This document shows positions 1-5,958 of a DNA stretch of 6,409 nucleotides, piece after piece. The number at the start of each line of letters is the position of its first letter. The first letter of the stretch is position 1. The notes under the pieces are model-generated. The model did not search any database. It was not told the DNA's origin and saw nothing but the letters and a program-made list of their open reading frames with translations. Position numbers and translations under genes: made by a program. The stretch comes from Methanosaeta sp. NSP1. GTDB lineage: Archaea; Halobacteriota; Methanosarcinia; Methanotrichales; Methanotrichaceae. Location: the NCBI GenBank assembly GCA_002256595.1, contig NOLC01000229.1:1-6409 (forward strand), given 5' to 3'.

Positions 1-1807
1 CGTTTTTGTCCCCGAAGACCGGGACCAGGACGGCATCGTTGCCGATGTAGAAGTTGGCATAGCTGGCCGGCAGCCTGCGCCCCGCGCCCAGCCGGCCGGG
101 CATGGGCAGCTTGATCACATTGAGGGGACGGCCATCCTGGTCCGTCTCCCGGCAGAGCAGCTCATAGTTGTGCTTCAGCGGCAGGTAATTTTCATCCTCG
201 GGATCATCCTCATAGGCGCAGAGGACGGTGCTGGGACCCACAAAGCGGGCTATGTCGTCCACATGCCCGTCCGTGTCGTCCCCGGCAATGCCCTCCTTGA
301 GCCAGATGACCTTGGAGACGCCCAGGTATTCCCTGAGATAGCCCTCGATCTTTTCTCGGCTTAAAGATGGATTCCTATTTCCATTGAGCAGGCACTGCTC
401 GGTTGTGAGAAGGGTACCGCAGCCGTTGACATCTATGGAGCCGCCCTCTAAAACTATGCCCGGCAAAAAGAGCCTCATCCTGAGGTCCTGGTTGATCAGG
501 CCGGCTATGGCCGCATCGCCCATCAGCTCCGGATACTTCTCTCCCCAGGCGTTGAAGATCCAGCCCACCGCAGCCACCCGTTCCTCCTTGGCATCCAGAT
601 CACGATTGACCACAAATGTGGGGCCGTAGTCCCTGAACCAGACATCTGCATAGCTGATGATATGAAAGTGAATCCGTCCCAGATCGACCTTATCCCTCTT
701 GAGCCGGTCGGCCACCTGGTCTCGCATCATCTCCTCCCTGACCAGGAGGTTGACGGTCTCGCTTTTATGGATGGCCTTGATCATTGCAGCATAGGCATTT
801 TCTACGGAGTCTATCTCCGGGAAGCTATCCAGATCGTAGGGCCAGGCCAGCCAGATGGCCTCGTGCTGCTCCCATTCCGCAGGCATGTGGTAGCCCAAAG
901 AGCGGGGCGTATCATCCCATGCCTTTGCGGCACCCGCAGGCTCCCTATCCCGCACCATCTCGATAAGAGGCCAGTAGAGGTCGGGACGGCGGCAGCGGAA
1001 GAAGCCCCAGCCCTCCCGGACCGCCTCATTCCTGGACAGGTCAACTCTCACCACCAGCACCTCCTCCTTGCTGCTGCTGGCGCGATCAAGGACTCTGCCA
1101 AAGCAGTCGCAGACAAAGGAGCTGCCCCAGAAGATCAGGTCGTCCTCCTGCCCCACCCGGTTCACTGCTGCCACGCATACGCTGTTGGCAATGGCATGGC
1201 CTCTTTGCACCGTCTCCCAGGCATCATGCCAGTCGCCCTCCTCCGGCTCTTCCTGGCCCCTGATCCAGCCTATGGCCGTGGGATAGAATATGATCTCCGC
1301 TCCTGCCAGGGCCGCCACCCTGGCCGCCTCCGGGAACCACTGGTCAAAGCAGATCAGCCCGGCGATCCTGCCATAACGGGTGTCGTAGACCCTGATCTCC
1401 TCACCGGGAGAAAAGTAGCTCTTCTCATAGAAGAGTGGATCGTGGGGAATGTGCACCTTGCGATATACCGGGAGAAGGCTGCCGTCGGCATCGATCACCG
1501 CCAGGGAGTTGTAGCATCCGGCCTCGTCTTTCTCAAATATGGGAACTATGATGACTATAGACAGCTCCCGGGCCAGAGCGGAAAAGGCTTCGGTGGACGG
1601 ACCGGGAATGGTCTCTGCCAGCTCCAGGACATCGATATCATCCTGCTGGGGAAAGTAGCGGGTCCGGTACAGCTCCGGCAGGCAGACTATATTAGCCCCT
1701 CTCTGTGCTGCCGCCCTAACATTTTCCATAGCCAGCTTCATATTCAGGTCCGGATCCCGGGAGGGAGAGAACTGAACCAATCCCAAAGTCACATCTCTAT
1801 CTGCCAT
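1..1807 (-). CDS. aguB/aguA: N-carbamoylputrescine amidase / agmatine deiminase fusion (3' end beyond window)
   Basis: One open frame of 602 visible codons, with no stop, carries two enzymes in series. Residues 1 to about 280 are a nitrilase-superfamily amidase with the expected Glu-Lys-Cys triad: E45 in LPELY, K117 in YRKVHIP and C153 in LICFDQWFPEAAR. The FDQWFPEAAR motif and the RRPDLYWPL ending are typical of N-carbamoylputrescine amidase. Residues from about 299 onward are agmatine deiminase: LGYHMPAEWE (304-313), WLAWP (319-323), WFRDYGPTF (390-398), EGGSIDVNG (454-462) and DDTDGHVDD (510-518, with H515). The catalytic Cys of this domain should lie near the C-terminus, past the left edge. 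Known chemistry of these families: the deiminase turns agmatine into N-carbamoylputrescine plus ammonia, and the amidase then releases putrescine, CO2 and ammonia. I chose ATG 1807 because AGGGA lies 6 bases upstream; an in-frame ATG at 1813 is the alternative. The protein is probably cytosolic. Assignment of both domains is strong; that they act as one polypeptide is inferred from the continuous frame. Confidence 0.9.
   Translation of the reverse strand, partial: MADRDVTLGLVQFSPSRDPDLNMKLAMENVRAAAQRGANIVCLPELYRTRYFPQQDDIDVLELAETIPGPSTEAFSALARELSIVIIVPIFEKDEAGCYNSLAVIDADGSLLPVYRKVHIPHDPLFYEKSYFSPGEEIRVYDTRYGRIAGLICFDQWFPEAARVAALAGAEIIFYPTAIGWIRGQEEPEEGDWHDAWETVQRGHAIANSVCVAAVNRVGQEDDLIFWGSSFVCDCFGRVLDRASSSKEEVLVVRVDLSRNEAVREGWGFFRCRRPDLYWPLIEMVRDREPAGAAKAWDDTPRSLGYHMPAEWEQHEAIWLAWPYDLDSFPEIDSVENAYAAMIKAIHKSETVNLLVREEMMRDQVADRLKRDKVDLGRIHFHIISYADVWFRDYGPTFVVNRDLDAKEERVAAVGWIFNAWGEKYPELMGDAAIAGLINQDLRMRLFLPGIVLEGGSIDVNGCGTLLTTEQCLLNGNRNPSLSREKIEGYLREYLGVSKVIWLKEGIAGDDTDGHVDDIARFVGPSTVLCAYEDDPEDENYLPLKHNYELLCRETDQDGRPLNVIKLPMPGRLGAGRRLPASYANFYIGNDAVLVPVFGDKN
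914..967 (-). other. Linker joining the AguB and AguA domains
   Basis: This stretch encodes about 18 residues (roughly 281-298) between the amidase ending RRPDLYWPL and the deiminase beginning DTPRSLGYHMPAEW. Both flanking domains look full length at the junction, so nothing appears to have been lost. Motifs on both sides lie in the same frame: the amidase start at 1807, deiminase Met308 at 886 and His515 at 265 are all in register. Possible internal starts are ATG at 958, GTG at 955 and ATG at 886, but none has a convincing ribosome binding site in front, and no stop codon separates the domains. Confidence 0.75.
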
Positions 1808-1841
1808 GCGCATTCCCTGGGGCCAATCGGGCTCTTTGATT

Positions 1842-1851
1842 GATATATTTT
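1842..1851 (-). promoter_or_regulatory. TATA-like box for the aguB-aguA gene
   Basis: Read on the minus strand this is AAAATATATC, preceded by GGGG. That matches the general form of an archaeal TATA box with a purine-rich BRE upstream. Transcription would start about 25 bases on, near 1820, leaving a leader of only about 10-15 bases before the ATG at 1807. The call rests on composition and spacing only. Confidence 0.5.
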
Positions 1852-1854
1852 CCC

Positions 1855-1935
1855 CAGGATAGCGCCATAGCAGAGCATAAAATAAACCGCAGTCTCCGAT
1901 GATAGCAGCCCTCGGAATTCCTGCCGCCTATCCTG
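1855..1935. repeat. 8-base inverted repeat in the divergent intergenic region
   Basis: CAGGATAG at 1855-1862 is mirrored by CTATCCTG at 1928-1935. The left arm lies next to the TATA-like box of the minus-strand gene, and the right arm lies about 15 bases before the TATA-like box of the plus-strand gene. A partial copy, CAGGATA, occurs at 2741-2747 ahead of the esterase-family gene. The repeat could be an operator pair, but 8 bases can match by chance in a spacer this size. Confidence 0.25.
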
Positions 1936-1950
1936 CCCGGCACCGCGATC

Positions 1951-1962
1951 TTTAATATTTAA
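1951..1962 (+). promoter_or_regulatory. TATA-like box for the SagB-type gene
   Basis: TTTAATATTTAA stands out as the most AT-rich stretch in a GC-rich spacer. It sits about 25 bases before the ATG at 1982, which is the normal archaeal TATA-to-transcription-start distance, so the transcript may be leaderless or nearly so. That geometry supports the 1982 start over the later in-frame ATGs at 2006 and 2012. Confidence 0.5.
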
Positions 1963-1981
1963 ATCGATGAACTAGGTTTCT

Positions 1982-2719
1982 ATGCAGCCCACTGGCCGAG
2001 TGTTCATGGAGATGACCCGATACAAGAACCTCTCCCGGGCCGATCAGTCCCGGGGATTGCCGGCACCTCCGCTTGAAGAGCCCGCCCCTCAAGAGGGCAA
2101 ATTCATCTCCCTGCCCCAGACCTCACTGATATCAGTGCCGCCGTTGGATATCCGATCCGCCTTAGAGTCCCGCCGATCGGTCCGCCGCTACTCCGAGAAG
2201 TTCCTGACCATAGAGGAGCTGGCCTATCTGCTCTGGTGCACCCAGGGCATAAGGGAGAAACACGAGCCTTATGCCACCTTCCGCACTGTCCCCTCCGCAG
2301 GGGGAAGACATGCCTTTGAGACCTACCTGCAGATCAACCGGGTCAACGGACTGGAGCCCGGCCTGTATCGCTATCTGGCATTCTCCCATCGCCTTCTGCT
2401 CATAGATCCCGATCCGGGAATGGCCGACTGCCTGGCCGACGCCTGTCTGGGCCAGGCCATGGTCAGAGATTCGGCTGTGACCTTCATCTGGTCCTGCGTC
2501 ATCTACCGCACGGCCTGGAGGTACAGCGAGAGGGCCTACCGGCTGGTTCATCTTGATGCCGGGCATGTCTGCCAGAATCTTTACCTGGCGGCGGAGCAGA
2601 TCGGCTGCGGCGTCTGCGCCATAGGTGCCTTCGACGACGAGATCATGGCTGGACTTCTGGGAATCGATGGCACAGAGGAGTTCGTCATCTATTGTGCCAC
2701 GGTTGGAAACAAGCAGTAA
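1982..2719 (+). CDS. SagB-type nitroreductase-family dehydrogenase
   Basis: This 245-residue protein has the SagB/ThcOx form of the FMN-dependent nitroreductase fold. Visible family landmarks are RRSVRRYS (64-71), the usual phosphate-contacting arginine segment for FMN; LAYLLWCTQGI (80-90); PSAGGRHAFE (104-113); GLYRY (127-131); and the C-terminal block with HLDAGHVCQNLYLAAEQIG (190-208) followed by CGVCAIGAFDD. Known SagB proteins oxidise thiazolines and oxazolines to azoles in peptide natural products, but many stand-alone archaeal and bacterial homologues have no known substrate. No YcaO cyclodehydratase or precursor peptide is in the window, so azole synthesis should not be assumed. No signal peptide or membrane segment is apparent, so the protein is likely cytosolic. 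The start could instead be ATG 2006 or 2012; the conserved part begins well after all three. The gene is divergent from aguB-aguA and is followed at about 60 bases by the esterase-family gene. Confidence 0.85.
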   Translation: MQPTGRVFMEMTRYKNLSRADQSRGLPAPPLEEPAPQEGKFISLPQTSLISVPPLDIRSALESRRSVRRYSEKFLTIEELAYLLWCTQGIREKHEPYATFRTVPSAGGRHAFETYLQINRVNGLEPGLYRYLAFSHRLLLIDPDPGMADCLADACLGQAMVRDSAVTFIWSCVIYRTAWRYSERAYRLVHLDAGHVCQNLYLAAEQIGCGVCAIGAFDDEIMAGLLGIDGTEEFVIYCATVGNKQ

Positions 2720-2770
2720 TCTCTCTGTGCAGCTCCTCGGCAGGATAAATTAAGAGAAGCATACTGATGC

Positions 2771-2774
2771 GAGG
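2771..2774 (+). promoter_or_regulatory. Ribosome binding site deciding the start of the esterase-family gene
   Basis: GAGG lies 4 bases before the ATG at 2779. The upstream in-frame ATG at 2767 has no comparable site at a useful distance, so 2779 is preferred. A weak AT-rich element, ATAAATTA at 2745-2752, could also give this gene its own promoter. Confidence 0.4.
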
Positions 2775-2778
2775 CATA

Positions 2779-4053
2779 ATGAAGCTCAACCAAGAAGCTA
2801 TTTCATTCTCCCTTGATTCGTCTGAAGGCCTGAACGCCAGCATCGACCGGCTTATGTCACTCTGCGGCGAATCGGTGCAGCTTCTGGGCCTGGGAGAGGC
2901 GCTGCACGGCGGAGAGGAGATGCTCATCCTGCGCAACCGGCTCTTCCAGAGGCTGGTGGAGAAGCATGGCTACAGCGCCATTGCCATCGAGAGCAGCTTT
3001 CCACGCGGCCGGCTGGTCAATAGTTATGTGGCCGGAAGGGGCCAGCTTTCCTATGAGGCGGTGGCTGAGGCCGGATTCAGCCACGGCTTTGGCCGGCTGG
3101 AAGCGAACCGGGAGCTTGTGGAGTGGATGAGGCAATATAATGCCGATCCGTCCCACCCGATCAAGCTTCAGTTCTATGGCTTTGACAGCCCCACGGAGAT
3201 GTGCTATGCCGACAGCCCCGGCTATGTCCTCTATTTTGTTCTGGACTACATCAGCTCCCTGGATGATGCCCGCGGGAAGGAGTATGGCCAGAAGATCGAG
3301 CCGCTCATTGGCAAGGATAGCGATTGGGAAGACCCAGCAACGCTATTCGATCCGGCCAGGTCAATCGGCCTCTCGCCCGCAGCAATGCGGCTGCGAATCT
3401 ATGTGGAGGATCTGATAGCCGAGCTTGTAGTGCGCCGTCCGGAATTGATATTCAGGAGCAGCAGAGAGCGCTATTCCGAAGCAGTCCACTATGCTCAATT
3501 GGCCCGGCGGCTGCTGGGCTACCATGCCGCCATGGCGGAGAGGTCGAGCCAGCGGACCAGCAGGCTTCTCGGCATTCGTGATGCCTGCATGGCTGAGAAT
3601 CTGGCCTACATATTATCCCAGGAGCAGGGGCGGGGCAGGGTCCTGGCCTTCGCCCATAACAGCCACCTGCAGAAGGGATCTGCGCAGTGGCAGTTCGGGG
3701 CTGAGCTGTTCACCTGGTGGCCGGCAGGATCGCATTTAAAAGAGATCTTGGGAGAGCGCTATTCCGTCATCGTCTCCGCCGTCATAGTCTCTGATGCCAA
3801 TGGCATAGGCCAGCCCGAGGCCGGCACCCTGGAGGCGATGCTGACAGCCATGCCCGGGCCGGCTCGATTCATCCCCACCCACCGGATGCAGGAATATTCT
3901 GCGTTGCAGGCATCTGCCCTACTGGTACGGTCAGCAAGCGCCAAAAATCCTACCTACTTCCCACTGACTGCCCAGAGCTTATCTGATTTTGACTGGCTGG
4001 TGGCTCTGGACGGCGTGGGATACAGCCGGGGCGGTCCTAAGCTGTCGGGATAA
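2779..4053 (+). CDS. Erythromycin esterase family protein
   Basis: The protein has 424 residues from ATG 2779, or 428 if translation begins at ATG 2767; residue numbers here use the longer form. It shows the erythromycin-esterase (EreA/EreB-like) pattern: GLGEALHGGEE (41-51), with the family's active-site Glu44 and His47; AIAIESSF (71-78); FYGFDSP (136-142); GIRDACMAENLAY (269-281); and LAFAHNSHLQKG (293-304), which holds the second conserved His. The length suits the family. Characterised members hydrolyse the macrolactone ring of erythromycin, but many homologues are uncharacterised hydrolases. Bacterial-type macrolide resistance would be a poor explanation in an archaeon, whose ribosomes are generally insensitive to macrolides, so the native substrate is unknown. 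No signal peptide is evident. The gene follows the SagB-type gene at about 60 bases in the same direction and may share its transcript. Its stop lies 8 bases from the convergent rtcB stop. Confidence 0.85.
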   Translation: MKLNQEAISFSLDSSEGLNASIDRLMSLCGESVQLLGLGEALHGGEEMLILRNRLFQRLVEKHGYSAIAIESSFPRGRLVNSYVAGRGQLSYEAVAEAGFSHGFGRLEANRELVEWMRQYNADPSHPIKLQFYGFDSPTEMCYADSPGYVLYFVLDYISSLDDARGKEYGQKIEPLIGKDSDWEDPATLFDPARSIGLSPAAMRLRIYVEDLIAELVVRRPELIFRSSRERYSEAVHYAQLARRLLGYHAAMAERSSQRTSRLLGIRDACMAENLAYILSQEQGRGRVLAFAHNSHLQKGSAQWQFGAELFTWWPAGSHLKEILGERYSVIVSAVIVSDANGIGQPEAGTLEAMLTAMPGPARFIPTHRMQEYSALQASALLVRSASAKNPTYFPLTAQSLSDFDWLVALDGVGYSRGGPKLSG

Positions 4054-4061
4054 GATCGCCC

Positions 4062-5501
4062 TTATCCCTTGGACACTCCCAGCGGCACCAGACGGGCCAC
4101 CCTGGTGGCTATTCCCAGGTTGTGAACCACATCCACCACATCTCCGGAAGGCTTGTAGACCTGGGGGGCTTCCTCGGCCAGCATGCTGGGACTGGTAGAC
4201 CTGACCACGATGCCGTCTTTGTTCAGGGCTGCTTTAACGCTCTGTCCGGTGAAGAGCTTGATGGCCTGGCTGCGGCTCATGACCCGGCCCGCGCCGTGGC
4301 AGGCCGAGCCGAAGGTCAGATCCAGGGCAGCGTCGCTGCCGCAGAGGACATAAGAGGATGTGCCCATGCTGCCGGGAATTATCACCGGCTGGCCTACGGC
4401 GGCATAGGCTGCCGGCACCTCGCTGCGGCTGGGGCCGAAGGCCCGCGTAGCGCCTTTGCGGTGCACATAGAGCCTCTCCCGCTTTCCATCCACATTATGC
4501 TCCTCTATCTTGGCCACATTGTGGGCCACATCATAGACCAGATCAAGCCTGCTGCCCGGGAAGTACTTCTCGAAGACCTCTCTGGTCCAGTGGGCTATGA
4601 TATGCCGGTTGGTCCAGGCATAGTTGGCGGCACAGACCATGCCTCCGAAGTACTGCCTGGCCTCGGGCGAGCCCAGTGGGGCGCAGGCCAGCTGCTTGTC
4701 CGGAATGGCGATGTTGTACTTTCTCACCGCCCGGGACAGGACCTCCAGATGGTCGGTGCAGATCTGATGCCCCGCTCCCCGGGAGCCGCAGTGGATCATC
4801 ACTGTGATCTGGCCCTTAAAAAGGCCGAACTGCCTGGCCACAGCCGGATCATAGATCTCCTCCACCCTCTGGATCTCCAAAAAGTGGTTTCCGCTGCCCA
4901 GCGTCCCCATCTGGGGCCTGCCTCTCTTCCTGGCCTTGACGCTAACCTGATCGGGATCGGCTCCGGCCATGCCTCCGCTCTCCTCGCAGTGGGTCAGGTC
5001 ATCCTCAAAGCCGTAGCCCTCCTCCACGGCCCATCGGGCTCCGGAGATGAAGGCCTCGGTTAGCTGCTGGTCTGTGGCATGCAGCCTGCCTGTGGAACCG
5101 AGGCCTGAGGGTATGGCCTGAAAGAGGGCATCGAGGAGGGTGTTTATCCTGGGCTGCACCGCCTCTGCCTCAAGGTCGGAGCGCAGCAGCCGGACACCGC
5201 AGTTGATGTCAAAGCCCACCCCTCCCGGGCTGATGATGCCGTCATCCTCCCGGAAGGCGGCCACGCCTCCGATGGGAAAGCCGTAGCCCAGATGGGCATC
5301 GGGCATGGCCATGGAGTACTTGACTATGCCCGGCAGGGTGGCTACATTGGCCACCTGATCTACTGTGCCCGGCTCCACCATATTCCGGAGCGCCGCAGAG
5401 ACGAAGATCCTTCCCGGCACTCTCATGCCCGGCCGGTAGCCCAGAGGCACCTCATAGGTATTATCATCTATCTTGAAGAGACTTCTGCTGGTATCTTCCA
5501 T
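4062..5501 (-). CDS. rtcB: RtcB, tRNA-splicing ligase (3'-phosphate RNA ligase)
   Basis: This 479-residue protein is a full-length RtcB. The enzyme joins RNA 2',3'-cyclic-phosphate or 3'-phosphate ends to 5'-OH ends using GTP and Mn2+, and in archaea it seals tRNA exons after intron removal. Family motifs: MRVPGRIF (26-33), LPGIVKYSMAMPDAH (56-70), GFPIGGVAAF (74-83), DINCGVRL (98-105), GTLGSGNHFLE (199-209), HCGSRGAGHQ (237-246), YDVAHN (323-328), RKGATRAF (348-355), PGSMGTSSYV (376-385) and SACHGAGR (399-406). By analogy with the Pyrococcus enzyme, D98, C101, H206, H237 and H327 are metal ligands and H402 is the guanylylated residue; all are present. No intein interrupts the gene. The start at 5501 fits the family N-terminus and sits 2 bases after the archease stop. 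The frame also contains an ATG at 5531, but that would add 10 unconserved residues and overlap archease. Confidence 0.96.
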   Translation of the reverse strand: MEDTSRSLFKIDDNTYEVPLGYRPGMRVPGRIFVSAALRNMVEPGTVDQVANVATLPGIVKYSMAMPDAHLGYGFPIGGVAAFREDDGIISPGGVGFDINCGVRLLRSDLEAEAVQPRINTLLDALFQAIPSGLGSTGRLHATDQQLTEAFISGARWAVEEGYGFEDDLTHCEESGGMAGADPDQVSVKARKRGRPQMGTLGSGNHFLEIQRVEEIYDPAVARQFGLFKGQITVMIHCGSRGAGHQICTDHLEVLSRAVRKYNIAIPDKQLACAPLGSPEARQYFGGMVCAANYAWTNRHIIAHWTREVFEKYFPGSRLDLVYDVAHNVAKIEEHNVDGKRERLYVHRKGATRAFGPSRSEVPAAYAAVGQPVIIPGSMGTSSYVLCGSDAALDLTFGSACHGAGRVMSRSQAIKLFTGQSVKAALNKDGIVVRSTSPSMLAEEAPQVYKPSGDVVDVVHNLGIATRVARLVPLGVSKG

Positions 5502-5503
5502 AA

Positions 5504-5923
5504 TCACACGTCCAAAACTACCTGAATGCACCAGAGCTGGTTTTTCTTTATGCCGAACTTGTGCCGGGTGACGGCCTTGACCTCATTATCGAAGGCATGC
5601 CTGGCAAGATCTATCCTCTCGCCGCCTATCTCTCCATATAGCTTCATTGCACCGTGCTGCTCCAGCCGCACGGAGAAGGTGGAGAAGACCGCCGACTCGG
5701 TCTCAAAGAGAAAGATGATCTCAGAGAGCCACTGGTAGGCCAGATCATCGAGGTCGGATCCTTCCAGCTCCACCGTCCATTTCTTTACAGCGGCGATGCT
5801 GGCCGGGTCAACCATGGCTTTAAAGAGGGCAGAAGCGGCATTGGAGAGCATCTCCTCCGCCGTCTCTCCATAAGCGCGGAACATGACATCGGCGGTGTGC
5901 TCCAGATATTCAAAGGCGATCAT
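5504..5923 (-). CDS. Archease, RtcB-activating protein
   Basis: Archease is a small metal-binding protein that speeds RtcB guanylylation and lets the ligase turn over repeatedly. The 139-residue product has the family hallmarks: FEYLEHTADV near the N-terminus, KAMVDP about 40 residues in, the AFDNEVKAVTRHKF block, and a C-terminus ending in Asp-Val. The Asp residues in HTAD, MVDP and the final LDV are the likely metal ligands, by analogy with known archeases. The frame can be read from a TTG at 5929, but the ATG at 5923 gives the normal N-terminus and is preferred. The stop is 2 bases before rtcB, so the two are almost certainly translated from one message. The radical SAM gene ends 27 bases upstream. 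Confidence 0.95.
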   Translation of the reverse strand: MIAFEYLEHTADVMFRAYGETAEEMLSNAASALFKAMVDPASIAAVKKWTVELEGSDLDDLAYQWLSEIIFLFETESAVFSTFSVRLEQHGAMKLYGEIGGERIDLARHAFDNEVKAVTRHKFGIKKNQLWCIQVVLDV

Positions 5924-5943
5924 CCGCAACTCTATTGAGGCTA

Positions 5944-5958
5944 ATAAGCTTTAAAGCA
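5944..5958 (-). promoter_or_regulatory. Possible internal TATA-like element ahead of archease
   Basis: An AT-rich run overlaps the stop codon of the radical SAM gene and includes the perfect palindrome GCTTTAAAGC at 5948-5957. It is about 29 bases before the archease ATG at 5923, which is the spacing expected for a promoter giving a near-leaderless transcript. It may also be just a stop codon in an AT-rich gap. Confidence 0.25.

Noticed and set aside
811..1044. A 77-codon minus-strand frame over the AguB-AguA junction
   Set aside because: It is in a different frame from the fusion gene. I considered whether it signalled a frameshift, but both domains read continuously in the main frame with residue counts that agree with the base positions.
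662..1843. A 393-codon plus-strand open frame
   Set aside because: It is antisense to the AguB-AguA gene, where the motifs and catalytic residues are clear. Its translation shows no recognisable domain and looks like a by-product of GC-rich codon use.
2162..2566. A 134-codon minus-strand open frame inside the SagB-type gene
   Set aside because: It is fully contained opposite conserved nitroreductase motifs and has no recognisable domain.
2779..4053. Antibiotic resistance gene call for the esterase-family protein
   Set aside because: Family membership alone does not show macrolide hydrolysis, the host appears archaeal, and no mobile element or resistance context is present.
4122..5063. A 313-codon plus-strand open frame opposite rtcB
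   Set aside because: The minus strand encodes an unmistakable full-length RtcB here. The plus-strand product is rich in Gly, Ala and His and resembles no family.
4062..5501. Possible intein in rtcB
   Set aside because: Some archaeal rtcB genes carry inteins, but this one has uninterrupted motifs and the normal length of 479 residues.
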